64,000 bases of DNA from Shewanella schlegeliana (GCF_016765635.1 NZ_JAESVD010000002.1:310001-374000), one strand, 5' to 3'; counted from the first letter of the stretch, positions 38,201-47,220 are shown. Translations and numbers: made by a program. Notes: a model not told the origin generated them from the letters alone.

Positions 38201-38365
38201 CCGATGGCTGCATCTTTGGCATTCGGTATTTTATTCTCTACCGTGGTGACATTAATCTTGGTGCCAATTCTGTACATCATCTTAGATGATGTCAGACGCG
38301 GCTTTAGACGATTCTTCCACTGGTGGTGGCAGCCAAAATCGGACCATGAACAAGCTCAGTTCTAA
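35213..38365 (+). CDS. RND efflux pump permease (HAE-1/AcrB-like)
   Basis: A 1050-residue proton-driven exporter with twelve predicted membrane helices and two large periplasmic loops. Family marks include the N-terminal FARNSVAANLLMWILIIGGL, AYPGAAPQEIEEGINIKIEE and the helix-4 proton-relay pair D406-D407 in VVDDAIVIGES. The second-half mirror GVVVNDSLILVDFVN is also present. Length is normal. The absence of a local regulator leaves substrate and induction unknown; it could export drugs, bile-like compounds or metabolites. Its start overlaps the adaptor stop (TAATG). Confidence 0.93.
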   Translation: MSAPIDTQKGIIAWFARNSVAANLLMWILIIGGLFSTLIINKEIFPTFELNYLQISVAYPGAAPQEIEEGINIKIEEAIQDINGIKKISSVASEGVGSVTIEVEDSYDPQDILDEAKLRIDAISTFPVNIEKPNIFRIKPENNVIWISVYGDQSLQEMKELAKTIRDEVALLPAVTRAQVTGVREYEIGIELSEDKLREYGLTFSQVAQAVQNSSIDLPGGSIRAKDGDILLRTKGQAYTGEDFSQIVVSTRPDGSRVMLPQVATINDSFEERLEYTRFNGQPAAIIEVLSVDDQNALDISEQVKAYIEQKRDALPAGAKLDTWGDLTHYLKGRLNMMLSNMFYGALLVFIILALFLEIKLAFWVMMGLPVCFLGAMLFMPLEPFSLSINMLTLFAFILVLGIVVDDAIVIGESAYTEIEEKGHSLENVVKGAKKVAMPATFGVLTTIAAFMPMLMVSGPQGIIWKSIGMIVILCLLFSLVESKLILPAHLAHMKPRKPRSELGLLGRLKAGLNDKVQYFIHNQYRPFLERCIVQRYNTVAVFVGVLILSIALVLSGQVRWVFFPDIPSDFIQVRLDMAEGSSEENTLKVVQEVEEALYTMNAQMEEELGYPVVKHSFINMSSRTSAFLFAELTKGEDRDVDGEAIASAWRKQLPELVAVKKLNINASTNDAGGDISFRLTSNNLEQLSKASEELKQKLRSYEGVYDISDNFSSGSQEIKLKIRPEAEALGLTLSDLARQVRYGFYGYEAQRILRNKEEVKVMVRYPLEQRRTVGHLENMLIRTPSGAAVPFSTVAELQLGDSYSSITRVDGRRAITIIANADTNKVEPSKVVGEIQEDFLPALQAKYPNISTALDGGSADEQSALVSLLQGFFFALFTIYALMAIPLKSYSQPLIIMSVIPFGMIGALFGHFILGLNMSILSLCGIVALAGVVVNDSLILVDFVNRARAEGHSIVKAAVDSGCYRFRAIILTSLTTFVGLVPILLERSLQAQIVIPMAASLAFGILFSTVVTLILVPILYIILDDVRRGFRRFFHWWWQPKSDHEQAQF

Positions 38366-38422
38366 CACCTTAAATAGGACCGAGTGAGAGCATAAACTCG
38401 GAAATCGAAAAGGTGAGTTAAC

Positions 38423-38450
38423 AAAGGGAGGCAAAATGCCTCCCTTTTTA
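38423..38450 (+). terminator. Terminator of the RND efflux operon
   Basis: The stem AAGGGAGGCA/TGCCTCCCTT with loop AAA is followed by TTT. It lies about 60 bases past the pump stop. Confidence 0.88.
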
Positions 38451-38555
38451 ATGCATCTTTGATAGCTGCAACGGTATTAGAATCCGATCCAGCAAGCAGA
38501 TTTCAATCAAGTTAACCGTTATGCTTGGCGGTCTTATTTTCAACAAGATGCTCTC

Positions 38556-39164
38556 ATGACCGATAATCAGCCAACACTCGTTTACGATATCCGCGATAGT
38601 CGCTACCTAAATATTACTGGTCGCTGCACCTTAAGATGTCAATTCTGCCCCAAACATAATGGCAGTAAACAGGTGCACCAATATCAACTGGATCTGAGTC
38701 GCCAACCTAAGGCCGACGAGCTAATTGCACAATTGGGTGAAGTATCAGAATTTGATGAATATGTATTCTGCGGTTATGGCGAGCCAACTCTCAATTTGAC
38801 CACTCTACTTGAGGTGGCTAAAGAGATTAAACTGCGTGGCGGTACGGTCAGGGTCAATACCGATGGACTTGGCAACCTGTTCCATAGACGCAATATCTTG
38901 CCAGAACTAGCCACTTGCGTTGATAGTCTATCAATTTCACTCAACGCCAATACCGAAGGCCTATATCAACTGCATTGCCGGCCAAAATTGGCTGGTGCCT
39001 ACCCTGCTTTACTCGAGTTTATTCAACTCGCCCCTCAGTACATAGATGATGTGCAAATATCAGCAATCAATGGCTTAGAGGGAGTCGATATTAATGCCTG
39101 CCGCGAAATAGTCGAAACCGCTGGCGCAACCTTTAAGCAACGAGAGCTCGATATCGTCGGCTAA
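38556..39164 (+). CDS. TatD-linked-type radical SAM protein
   Basis: A 202-residue radical S-adenosylmethionine protein. The iron-sulfur motif is C24-X3-C28-X2-C31 in TGRCTLRCQFCPKH, and the SAM-binding GYGEPTLN follows at about 73-80. Other matches are RVNTDGLGNLF and VDSLSISLNANTE. It resembles the small family often encoded next to or fused with the TatD nuclease; that function is unresolved. No tatD is in this window, and the next gene is an unrelated sensor. The start is ATG 38556 with no strong ribosome site. The family assignment is from memory of the pattern. Confidence 0.72.
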   Translation: MTDNQPTLVYDIRDSRYLNITGRCTLRCQFCPKHNGSKQVHQYQLDLSRQPKADELIAQLGEVSEFDEYVFCGYGEPTLNLTTLLEVAKEIKLRGGTVRVNTDGLGNLFHRRNILPELATCVDSLSISLNANTEGLYQLHCRPKLAGAYPALLEFIQLAPQYIDDVQISAINGLEGVDINACREIVETAGATFKQRELDIVG

Positions 39165-39313
39165 TCTCCCTAAGGACTCTAAACTCATTCTCAGCTTTAA
39201 TAATGAACACCATCTCACTGCAAGATCTTGTTATTAAAAGGCCAACAAACAATTGTGAGGGAGTTAATTCGTGTTAATATGACGCGCATAATAACGGCAA
39301 TAAAAATCAACCG

Positions 39314-41533
39314 ATGCTGACGCGCAAATTACCTTTACTTATCAATGCCCAAGGGATCCATTGGTCTCAACAGCGCATTTTAGCGGCCGTGAGCCAGATC
39401 TGTATGCTGCTCGTGACTGTGATTATCCTGACTAACATCATTATCACCTTAGGTGAAAGGCGCTTGCAGGAAGATTGGGCCACCCAGCGCTATAGTGAGC
39501 TTCAAGCCGTTGGTGCCATGATCTCTGATAAAGTCTCTTTTCAGCAGTTTAGAACCCAGATGTTTGCCAAGTCTGAACTACTAAAACATTACCTCACCCT
39601 GCCCAGCCCAGAAAACCAAGACAAGCTGCTTGATAACTGGGATATTCTGGTCGATAACATTCCAGAGCTTCTCGGTATTGCCCTCTACGACCCTCAAGGT
39701 CAGTACAAGTTTGCCACCAGCAACGATTTTGGTCAGGATAGTCTTCCGCACGCATTACTTGGTCCCAAGAGGAATATGGGTGGCAATGAGATCTATACCT
39801 CACCACTCGAGTTTACCCCAATTAACGGTCAACTCGAGCCCTATATGTATCAGTTTGCTTGGCTAGAAAACCCTAATCAGAGTATTCGTGGCTACATTGT
39901 CACCTATAACTCAATGTCGAAAATGCTTACGAGCATAAAGCCTGCTTACTCTAGCAAGCAAGCACCGCTTATGATGTTAGATACCCAAGGTTTGCTCTAT
40001 GCTGGAGCACAATCAGAGCCAAGTATTAGCCGCTTGCCTGAGACCATGGGCGGCAGTTTGAAGCAATCCTACCCAGCGTTATGGCGCAAGATGGCAATGA
40101 GCAACTTCGGCCAATTCCACGGTGATGCCGCGAGCTTCGTATATCTCAAGGTTGAATTAACGACCCAATATGAAACCCGTCGCGAATACTTCTTAGTGTC
40201 TTACATCAAGAATGAAGATATCGCAGCCAAGTTTGCTCAATGGCGTAATATTCTCATCGGCGGCGCCATCTTACTGACATTATTAGCCAGTTTAGTGATC
40301 TTCTTAGCTCACCTGTATCGCTTAGTGCAGCGCTCTCGAGAGTTCAGTATCGGCATGACCAATCGCTTATTTGATAGTGACGTTGGCTGTATCATTGCGA
40401 ACGAGAGCGGACGTGTACTCATCGCAAACCCGGCCGCATCAAAGTTACTAGCCCTGGCTATCGAAGATCTCTCTGATCGCAGCTTACAACGTATTCTGAA
40501 TTTAGATGATGATCAGTACAGTGAGTTCTTACATAAGATGGACACTGAGCAGCAGTGGTATAGCGAACTTAATACTGAGACGACGCCCTACACTTGGCTA
40601 AAAATCCGCGTACGTATCGAAGTAAGCATAGATAAAAAACGTCACTACATGCTGGTCACCTTTGAAGATATTAGCGAGTTAAAACAGAGCCAGAAGGAGG
40701 CGATGTTAAACTACTTACTCAACAATGGCCCCATGGCGTGTGTATTGACCGATGCTAAGGGCCTCGTGGTTAAGTCAAATGACGCCTTCGATTCGTTACT
40801 GCAGATTGAAGATAGCGAAGCACTAAACGTTAACCACCTATTGAGTGAAGACTTCAGTAGCCATTGGCCGCAAATCGCTCAACAGTTAATCATCCAAGGA
40901 ACTTGGAAAGGTCAAGTATTTGCTGAGGTTGGCCATATAAAAGATAGCTACTTACAAGCAACACTCAAAGGCTATTTGGACGCTGCAGGAGAGCTTGAGT
41001 ACATTCTTTGCTCTTTTGAACACGCAAGACTCAAACCCACCAATAAAGACAGCGGCACTTTAGTGCCACACAGAAGCACCATCTTCAACCACAAAGATGA
41101 CTTGGTAAGGTATTTCAATAACCTCTCTCAACAAAGCAAAGATTTCTCTAGCTTGCTTATGATAGATATCAGCGCCGAGGGTATGTTGAGTCATATGAGT
41201 GACATTGGCCAACTTGAATCTCGCCAAAAAGAGGTGGAGGTGCATCTGCTGCGGGATCTGCCCCATCGCTATCAAATGTCCCACTGGCAGTTAGGAAAGC
41301 TAATTGTAGTGCTACCAGATACTGACTCAGATCAGGCGCATTACTTTGCTATAGATACGCTCAATAAGCTCAATGATAATGGCCTAGGAGAAGGTATTTT
41401 TATCGGTATCGCCTCCTATCAAACGGGGCAAGATTTGGAGCAGTTTATCGCCAATGCCGAAGTCGCACTTAAGCGGGCGAAGCATACCGGAGAGCAACAT
41501 ATCTGCCAAGCTTACACGCGGCAGATAACCTAA
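39314..41533 (+). CDS. Membrane PAS sensor with a degenerate GGDEF-like domain
   Basis: A 739-residue protein. One membrane helix is at about 24-46 (ICMLLVTVIILTNIIIT) and a second near 312-335 (ILIGGAILLTLLASLVIFLA), enclosing a periplasmic sensor region of about 265 residues. Two PAS-like domains follow (about 355-465, VGCIIANESGRVLIANPAAS; about 470-575, ACVLTDAKGLVVKSNDAF). The last 160 residues have the spacing of a GGDEF domain (SLLMIDISAEGML, then a tail like IANAEVALKRAKHTGEQ). Where the GGDEF loop should be it reads QLGKLIVVLP. Diguanylate cyclase activity is therefore unlikely, and a sensory or binding role is inferred. It ends at a hairpin shared with the convergent gene. Confidence 0.75.
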   Translation: MLTRKLPLLINAQGIHWSQQRILAAVSQICMLLVTVIILTNIIITLGERRLQEDWATQRYSELQAVGAMISDKVSFQQFRTQMFAKSELLKHYLTLPSPENQDKLLDNWDILVDNIPELLGIALYDPQGQYKFATSNDFGQDSLPHALLGPKRNMGGNEIYTSPLEFTPINGQLEPYMYQFAWLENPNQSIRGYIVTYNSMSKMLTSIKPAYSSKQAPLMMLDTQGLLYAGAQSEPSISRLPETMGGSLKQSYPALWRKMAMSNFGQFHGDAASFVYLKVELTTQYETRREYFLVSYIKNEDIAAKFAQWRNILIGGAILLTLLASLVIFLAHLYRLVQRSREFSIGMTNRLFDSDVGCIIANESGRVLIANPAASKLLALAIEDLSDRSLQRILNLDDDQYSEFLHKMDTEQQWYSELNTETTPYTWLKIRVRIEVSIDKKRHYMLVTFEDISELKQSQKEAMLNYLLNNGPMACVLTDAKGLVVKSNDAFDSLLQIEDSEALNVNHLLSEDFSSHWPQIAQQLIIQGTWKGQVFAEVGHIKDSYLQATLKGYLDAAGELEYILCSFEHARLKPTNKDSGTLVPHRSTIFNHKDDLVRYFNNLSQQSKDFSSLLMIDISAEGMLSHMSDIGQLESRQKEVEVHLLRDLPHRYQMSHWQLGKLIVVLPDTDSDQAHYFAIDTLNKLNDNGLGEGIFIGIASYQTGQDLEQFIANAEVALKRAKHTGEQHICQAYTRQIT

Positions 41534-41555
41534 GCTCTAATCCCCTAAAAATATC

Positions 41556-41580
41556 AAGCCCTCACTCAGAAAGAGGGCTT
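41556..41580. terminator. Hairpin at the convergent gene ends
   Basis: AAGCCCTC/GAGGGCTT arms with a nine-base loop, followed by GTTGCTTTT on the plus strand. It overlaps the stop codon of the leftward gene, so it would form in both messages. Confidence 0.65.
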
Positions 41581-43013
41581 GTTGCTTTTAGCTCCTCTTT
41601 AACTTTTAGCTCCTCTTTAAAAGGCGCCTCTTCCATGCCCGCAATACCGGAAGGCAGGTCACTTTCGGTGATCTCAATAATTGCTGAGCGGTTCATGGTG
41701 ATCTTGTAGCGCGCATACTGTGAGGCTTGCTTCCCCTCTCGCAGGGCCACAATCAAGTTTACCTGATAGCGACGTTCGACCGACTCATTACTGATTTTGC
41801 CGTCTTGCTCTTTATAAATCTTGGCCTTACCGCGCTCTAAGTTACGTGCAAAAGGCACAAAACTGAAGTTAACCTGCTCTTGGATCCGAGAGTATCCCGC
41901 TAGGAAGTCCTTTTGGGAAACGCGAGTATGAATGCCATAGTGAAAAATCTCAGCATCAATTTTATTCTGGCTATGGCGCTTAGTAAGGATCTTAGAAACC
42001 GCATCTGGCAGCTCACTTTTTCGCATGAACTCAAGCCAGACTAACTGACGTGCGACGGTGTTTTTACTAGTGGTATCGCTTAATATTCGACTCCAACGGG
42101 GCCGGCCACGCTGAATAATACGCCACATCGCATTACGAATATCGTCTTTAAAGATCTCACGAAAACCGTAAATCACCGCAAGGGTCAGCACTAAAGCAAT
42201 TGTCAGGCCGCTGAAAAAGCCCTGAGCCTTAATAATCAGCGCTGAAACCACCAGCATCACCATACCGGTTGCAATCCCCGTGGTCATCTTCTTAAGGCCT
42301 ACACCTAAGGTTTTTAGCTCCTCTTTGAGTACCACCCCCTGCTGGATTAAGCGGCGCAGAAGCAACATCTTGTTGGCAATACGGTTAGGGTCTTTGATAG
42401 TTTGCGTCGAGTTGTAGTTATGTTCTTCTCTATATTGTGCTTCAGCACGGCACAGAGCGACCACCTTATCGGTAATGTCGGTGAAATCACTGCTTCTTGG
42501 CGCATGAGCCAGTAGCTTGAGCAGACGCTGTTCACATAACCAAGAGAGGTAGTTATCAGCATTTTCAAAGTAAGATTTCCACTTCTCGTCACTTGGCTCA
42601 TTACGTCTAAATCGCTTCAGCAGGCTCACCACCTGCTCACTCAGTTCATCGAGAGAGCCGTAAAAGATCTCAAGATCTTCAACCTGAGCCAACTCTTTAC
42701 TGTCGGTCTCAATCGCTACCGAAAACTGGTAGGCAAACAGGTTCAAGTAGAGCCTGAACTCATCAACGGTGCGCTTTTTCTGGCTCACAAAACGGCTTTG
42801 AACGAGCGGGAGGTGTAGACCTGATGAGTAATATGAGCGGCGGCCAGTAATCGAGGAGTGATAATACTCCTCCTCATTAAGGCTCTGTGGATTAATACCC
42901 ATCTCTTTAGGAAGAAAAAAATACAGATCGAGGCGACGGCTATCACCGAGCTCCATCTGATGGATAAACTTAATCGAAAGTGACTCTTCCTGTTTTATCT
43001 TTACTTTAGACAC
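41562..43013 (-). CDS. Conserved hypothetical membrane protein
   Basis: A 483-residue protein without a recognised family. Residues about 1-235 are soluble and charged (LDLYFFLPKEMGINPQSL, an EYYHSSITGRRSYYSSG stretch). Two membrane helices are near 245-290 (GIATGMVMLVVSALIIKAQG and GLTIALVLTLAVIYGF). The C-terminal 190 residues are soluble and basic, with several ARNLERGKAK-like segments. The hydrophobic pair in the middle gives large domains on the same side. The extreme C-terminus contains a perfect 18-base direct repeat (41584-41601 and 41602-41619) giving KEELKVKEELKA. Function unknown. A 313-base gap upstream shows no clear feature. Confidence 0.65.
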   Translation of the reverse strand: MSKVKIKQEESLSIKFIHQMELGDSRRLDLYFFLPKEMGINPQSLNEEEYYHSSITGRRSYYSSGLHLPLVQSRFVSQKKRTVDEFRLYLNLFAYQFSVAIETDSKELAQVEDLEIFYGSLDELSEQVVSLLKRFRRNEPSDEKWKSYFENADNYLSWLCEQRLLKLLAHAPRSSDFTDITDKVVALCRAEAQYREEHNYNSTQTIKDPNRIANKMLLLRRLIQQGVVLKEELKTLGVGLKKMTTGIATGMVMLVVSALIIKAQGFFSGLTIALVLTLAVIYGFREIFKDDIRNAMWRIIQRGRPRWSRILSDTTSKNTVARQLVWLEFMRKSELPDAVSKILTKRHSQNKIDAEIFHYGIHTRVSQKDFLAGYSRIQEQVNFSFVPFARNLERGKAKIYKEQDGKISNESVERRYQVNLIVALREGKQASQYARYKITMNRSAIIEITESDLPSGIAGMEEAPFKEELKVKEELKATSPLSE

Positions 43014-43326
43014 GTATACCTTTTTAAATGTACGAGAAAACCATAGCGACAGAGAATAAGACTAACTCACTTTTATGTGACTTTTTGGAGTCGCAGCTAT
43101 CTTAGGACAATAATATATTTTATAGGTCTACGGATCGACTGCGAGAAGCCTGTAGGGCATATCTATACGTTGCAATTGGAGTTAGTCGTTCGAACTTATC
43201 ATTGCTTGTGATGAGATTTCGACTCAAAATCATCGATAGACCCTTTCTAGTCTAACCTATATTTTATGAGTTGTAGCTAGCACTTTTGGCAATGCTAATG
43301 AAAGGAGCAATGAAGACAGGCTACTT
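43014..43326. other. Intergenic region upstream of the hypothetical membrane protein gene
   Basis: About 310 bases between two leftward genes. No terminator with a U-tract, repeat or open frame of note is visible. A promoter for the 41562-43013 gene is expected here. Confidence 0.4.
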
Positions 43327-43851
43327 CTAATTAATTTTACAAGCCCATAAACCGTTGCCTGGCTGGACCTGCACCGTGACGACTTCAGCAGCTTTGTTCA
43401 TTTCAAGTACCTTAACTAAAAACTTCTCACTCTTGGCATCACCTAACACCTGCTCAGCTAGCTTAACGGCATCTTGCTGTAACTGATCACTTTCCGCCTG
43501 CCATAATCTTAAGTATTGGCCGTTTGCTAAACTCACTTCATAAGTCAGAATAGAGTCCTTAAGTTGCTTAACCGTTCCTGCAGCCATTAGCTTGTGAGTT
43601 AGCTTACCCTCTTTAAAAAAGTTCAGAGCCACCTCGACGCCGTGACCGGTATTTTTCAGTATCAATTGCTGACTCCCTTTGTCTCCTTCTCCGACACGGT
43701 ATATGTCTGAGTCGCAGCTGAGTGTAGAGTTCATATCAGGATCAACGGTATGTTCGAGGAATACACACAGACCACAAATAAAAGTGAGCGTCGCTAATAC
43801 AGGTGTAGACTTAAAGCCTGAAAATGTATTCTTGTTCATCAACTTATTCAC
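43327..43851 (-). CDS. ToxS-like partner of a membrane-bound regulator (hypothetical)
   Basis: A 174-residue protein with a single N-terminal membrane anchor (about 17-33, PVLATLTFICGLCVFL) and a periplasmic domain of about 140 residues. That domain is rich in beta strands, has one cysteine near its start (STLSCDSDIYRV) and one at its end (GLWACKIN). It overlaps the end of the upstream regulator gene by eight bases, indicating coupled translation. The layout is that of ToxS or TcpH, small membrane proteins that stabilise or gate a ToxR-type regulator. Sequence similarity to ToxS is not obvious, so the role is inferred from architecture and position. Confidence 0.55.
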   Translation of the reverse strand: MNKLMNKNTFSGFKSTPVLATLTFICGLCVFLEHTVDPDMNSTLSCDSDIYRVGEGDKGSQQLILKNTGHGVEVALNFFKEGKLTHKLMAAGTVKQLKDSILTYEVSLANGQYLRLWQAESDQLQQDAVKLAEQVLGDAKSEKFLVKVLEMNKAAEVVTVQVQPGNGLWACKIN

Positions 43852-44581
43852 AAGCCCCAGCCTCTTTAAGCCAAGCTAAGTCCATAAAATTCCAATTATC
43901 TTTCACGTTAGTGACTTTTAAGTTCCTACATGCCTTGCCATCATCTGCAAGGTTATTCATTACAAACTGTAAGACGTCACCGTCACTCGAAGGAGCAATA
44001 TAAATCCGTTGCCACTTTACCTTGTCGCATTTCCCCAGTTTTTGAGCGAACTCTTTAACTCGGCTGTGATAGTTTTTCCTGTCTTCATCGGAGGCATAAA
44101 TGGGAACGAGGATCGACTCACTGCCTGTAATCTTAATCCTATCGGGCACAGATAATCGAATATCTGAAGTCGTTGTAAGATTCATTACCAAAAAGATGAC
44201 CAAGAAGATCCCAAGAATAAGGCACAACAAATAATTCTTAAGTGAAACCGAATGTAATGCTCGGTCCAATATAGGCCTATCTTTGCCATTGATATGCAGC
44301 AGGTACCCCTGCTTAGCAATAACCTCTATCCATGATGCGTGTTCAACACCGAGAAAGCGCTTAATATTTTGTACCGCTGTCGCGATATCTTGGTGGGTCA
44401 CAACCTGAGGCAAAAGCGTATCACACATTGATTCAGTAGATACGACCTTACCTCTGCATGCTAGCAGCTGATCGAGTACCAAAAATTCAATATTAGATAA
44501 TTTAAACGCAGAAGCTTTTTCAGGGCCAATATGAATCAACTCCCTTAAATCTACGTCAAACCGGTATGGACCTATATACAC
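43844..44581 (-). CDS. Membrane-anchored winged-helix transcriptional regulator, ToxR/CadC-like
   Basis: A 245-residue one-component regulator. Residues about 5-97 form an OmpR/PhoB-type winged helix (FKLSNIEFLVLDQLLACRGK, DIATAVQNIKRFLG, WIEVIAKQGYLLH). A single membrane helix spans about 117-135 (YLLCLILGIFLVIFLVMNL). The remaining 110 residues lie in the periplasm and carry three cysteines (LGKCDKV, GKACRNL and the terminal GACE). It would bind DNA while sensing envelope conditions. The start is ATG 44581; no clear ribosome site is visible. The likely sensor partner follows and overlaps it. Targets are unknown; a divergent or same-strand neighbour such as the DUF481 protein could be one. 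Confidence 0.8.
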   Translation of the reverse strand: MYIGPYRFDVDLRELIHIGPEKASAFKLSNIEFLVLDQLLACRGKVVSTESMCDTLLPQVVTHQDIATAVQNIKRFLGVEHASWIEVIAKQGYLLHINGKDRPILDRALHSVSLKNYLLCLILGIFLVIFLVMNLTTTSDIRLSVPDRIKITGSESILVPIYASDEDRKNYHSRVKEFAQKLGKCDKVKWQRIYIAPSSDGDVLQFVMNNLADDGKACRNLKVTNVKDNWNFMDLAWLKEAGACE

Positions 44582-44813
44582 GTTAACAACTCTGACTTAA
44601 TTACTGACAAATAGTTTACTGGCATTCGCACTGAGAGTCCGTGATAAAATCGCATGAAACAGGCAATGGATTTAGCTTTCGTGAGGTCTAGCACAATAAT
44701 TCTGCTATCTTTTAACCAACAGTCGATACACTTGGATACACAAATACAGAATAGGTTAATACCTAAGCAGGGGGGAATATTCAAACGCCTAAAACAACAC
44801 CAATAAAAAAACA

Positions 44814-44902
44814 AAAAGGCACCCATTGGATGCCTTTTGCTGACGATTCTTTACAATTTGAGGGGAATGTAATCGATTTAAAAAGGCCATATAAGCCTTT
44901 TG
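44814..44902 (-). terminator. Two tandem hairpins after the DUF481 gene
   Basis: The first (44878-44902) pairs AAAAAGGC with GCCTTTT around CATATAA. The second (44814-44838) pairs AAAAGGCA with TGCCTTTT and on the minus strand runs into GTTTTTTTA. Both are downstream of the DUF481 stop in its direction of transcription, the second being the stronger terminator. Confidence 0.7.
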
Positions 44903-44911
44903 TCAACAGAT

Positions 44912-45652
44912 TTAAAAAGCGTATAACAGAGTCATGTTTGTCTCTGTATCTGTGCTTTTCTTGTCGTCAAGTGGCTGATCATTATAACGCACAATCACTG
45001 CAAACTTCATTGCTAGCGCGCCTACAATATTAGCTGTAATAGCCGACTCAGAACGGCCTTCTAAACTGTCGCCATAATCGGCAACAAATAGTTGAGTAAA
45101 CTTAGACGTTTTACTGAATTCATAGGTGAAGTTAACCGCGCCATGGGCTACAACACTATCTTCGTTATCATAACCTAGCAGTGCTGTTTGCTCATCATCC
45201 AGCTTTTTATAGATATAACCTGGACCAATCTCAGCACTTAAAAACATATTACTGTTATCGATAAACTTATGACCATAACCGGCAGAAGCGACAGCCTTGT
45301 AGTCATAACCAGTAAACGGATCTACTTCGTAGTTGCCAGTAATAAACATGTAGTTCTTTTCATCGAACTTGTAATCACCTTGAATGCCACCGTAGTAACG
45401 TTTCGCCGTGACCTCACCCGTATCTTCTTTATACAAGCCTTCGAATAAGTATTGGTTTTCCCAATTACCCAGCTCTTGTAGCATATTCAAGCGGCCCTTC
45501 ACTGAAGACGTTTCTGTGTTACCCGTTGTTAGTGTTGCACCAAGCTCGGCCTCACCAGCGAAAGTCTTATCACCTTCAACAAAATCAGCGCCCGCATGCG
45601 CAGCAAAAGGAGCAGCCATTACCACCGCCATAGCTGTAAGCATTTTTTTCAT
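44912..45652 (-). CDS. DUF481 family outer-membrane protein (YdiY-like)
   Basis: A 246-residue exported beta-barrel protein. A signal peptide ends at about residue 20 (AAPFAAHAGA). The mature part starts with the DUF481 pattern (FAGEAELGATLTTGNTETSS), continues as alternating strands (NQYLFEGLYKEDTGEVTAKR, YMFITGNYEVDPFTGYDYK) and ends in LLYAF, an outer-membrane beta-signal. Members such as YdiY respond to acid or salt in some bacteria, but the transport function is not established. It is monocistronic, with terminators on both sides. The possible link to the adjacent membrane regulator is based on position only. Confidence 0.82.
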   Translation of the reverse strand: MKKMLTAMAVVMAAPFAAHAGADFVEGDKTFAGEAELGATLTTGNTETSSVKGRLNMLQELGNWENQYLFEGLYKEDTGEVTAKRYYGGIQGDYKFDEKNYMFITGNYEVDPFTGYDYKAVASAGYGHKFIDNSNMFLSAEIGPGYIYKKLDDEQTALLGYDNEDSVVAHGAVNFTYEFSKTSKFTQLFVADYGDSLEGRSESAITANIVGALAMKFAVIVRYNDQPLDDKKSTDTETNMTLLYAF

Positions 45653-45788
45653 ATTATTAGTACTCCGTTCACTCTATTCCCTAAAAATCGGCGCAATATT
45701 AACATTTCGTTCTAATAATTGAAAACATCTGATACAAGTAACTTATATTTATAGGGATATTCAGCATTTATGCGCTAGGATTTCAGGC

Positions 45789-45820
45789 AAAAAAATACCT
45801 GCACGTTGGCAGGTATTTTT
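45789..45820 (-). terminator. Terminator of fba
   Basis: The stem AAAATACCTGC/GCAGGTATTTT has long A and T runs on its two sides, about 35 bases past the fba stop. A second small hairpin (CAGCCCT/AGGGCTG) lies between it and the gene. Confidence 0.85.
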
Positions 45821-45855
45821 AGCACAGCCCTTAATAGGGCTGCATAAGATCTGGC

Positions 45856-46920
45856 TTATTTGATCTGTGGGTCAAGCTCACCAGACTGGTAAGCCTTGTA
45901 CATAGCTTGTAGTGACTTAGGCTTAATCTTAGAACCCATACCCGCACAACCGAAGGCTTCGTAACGAGTTGTACAGATATCTGCCATCGCTTCCATTGAT
46001 GCCTTCAGGAATTTACGTGGGTCAAATTCAGCTGGGTTTTCAGCAAGGAATTTACGTACTGCGCCAGTTGATGCTAAACGTAGGTCAGTATCGATGTTCA
46101 CTTTACGCACACCGTGCTTAATACCTTCAACGATCTCTTCTAGTGGCACACCGTAAGTTTCTGGAATCGCACCACCATATTGGTTGATGATCTCTAGCCA
46201 CTCTTGCGGTACAGAAGATGAACCGTGCATAACAAGGTGAGTGTTAGGAATACGCGCGTGGATCTCTTTGATACGATCGATACGTAGTACATCACCGGTA
46301 GGCTTACGGCTAAACTTATATGCACCGTGGCTAGTACCGATAGCGATTGCTAGGGCATCTACGTGAGTGTCAGCAACAAAGCGTGCCGCTTCTTCTGGAG
46401 TCGTTAGTAGTTGATCGTGGCTCAAAATACCTTCAGCGCCAACACCGTCTTCTTCACCAGCCATACCTGTTTCTAGGCTACCAAGACAGCCGATTTCACC
46501 TTCAACAGACACACCACAAGCGTGAGCAAAGGCAACGGTACGACGAGTCACGTCTACGTTGTATTCGTATGATGCAGGCGTCTTACCGTCAGCCATCAAA
46601 GAACCGTCCATCATCACTGATGACATACCTAACTGGATAGAACGCTGACAAATATCAGGATCGGTACCATGGTCTTGGTGAATACAAACTGGAATATCTG
46701 GATACTGCTCAAGTGCAGCGGCCATTAGATATTTAAGGAACTGTGGACGTGCATACTTACGTGCACCAGCTGAAGCCTGAACGATTACAGGGCTATCAGT
46801 TGCTTCAGCAGCCTGCATAATAGCGCGCATCTGCTCTAAGTTATTCACGTTAAACGCAGGAACGCCATATCCGTGCTCTGCTGCGTGATCTAACATTTGA
46901 CGTAGGGAAATTAAGGCCAT
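45856..46920 (-). CDS. fba: Class II fructose-bisphosphate aldolase
   Basis: A 354-residue zinc-dependent aldolase that interconverts fructose 1,6-bisphosphate with dihydroxyacetone phosphate and glyceraldehyde 3-phosphate. Visible class II residues include [13 protein letters not shown] at the start, [11 protein letters not shown] (zinc histidine and catalytic Asp region), [26 protein letters not shown] (zinc His and loop), [10 protein letters not shown] and [12 protein letters not shown]. The sequence fits the so-called Calvin-cycle subtype rather than E. coli FbaA. The C-terminus is GELDPQIK. It is the last gene of the tkt-epd-pgk-fba block, with 300 bases of non-coding sequence between it and pgk, so some internal promoter is probable. 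Confidence 0.95.
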   Translation of the reverse strand: MALISLRQMLDHAAEHGYGVPAFNVNNLEQMRAIMQAAEATDSPVIVQASAGARKYARPQFLKYLMAAALEQYPDIPVCIHQDHGTDPDICQRSIQLGMSSVMMDGSLMADGKTPASYEYNVDVTRRTVAFAHACGVSVEGEIGCLGSLETGMAGEEDGVGAEGILSHDQLLTTPEEAARFVADTHVDALAIAIGTSHGAYKFSRKPTGDVLRIDRIKEIHARIPNTHLVMHGSSSVPQEWLEIINQYGGAIPETYGVPLEEIVEGIKHGVRKVNIDTDLRLASTGAVRKFLAENPAEFDPRKFLKASMEAMADICTTRYEAFGCAGMGSKIKPKSLQAMYKAYQSGELDPQIK

Positions 46921-47220
46921 TTTTTACTCCAATAATAGGGTGAGTCGCCTCACCAAGGTCACTATCGTTTGGATGGATTTTTATGCTCTAACGTTTCCAG
47001 TTCTAAGCTGGCTAACACTAAAGCGGTTACTTTTGATTATTTTCTTATTGTTATAAACAGTTTTTATGCACTGTATTTATCGGTTGTTTTCACAACTTAG
47101 ATAACGCTTTATCTTGCCAGCGATATCACAAAATTATTGGCGGCTAGTGTAACCGTAGCCAACTACGATTTAAAGGCCGCCAACATACAGTTTGGTAATT
47201 TTTTGGTAACTGCTTATCGA

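Noticed and set aside
44572..44826. 84-codon minus-strand frame upstream of the ToxR-like gene
   Set aside because: It spans a terminator hairpin and promoter region, lacks a ribosome site and shows no protein-like pattern.
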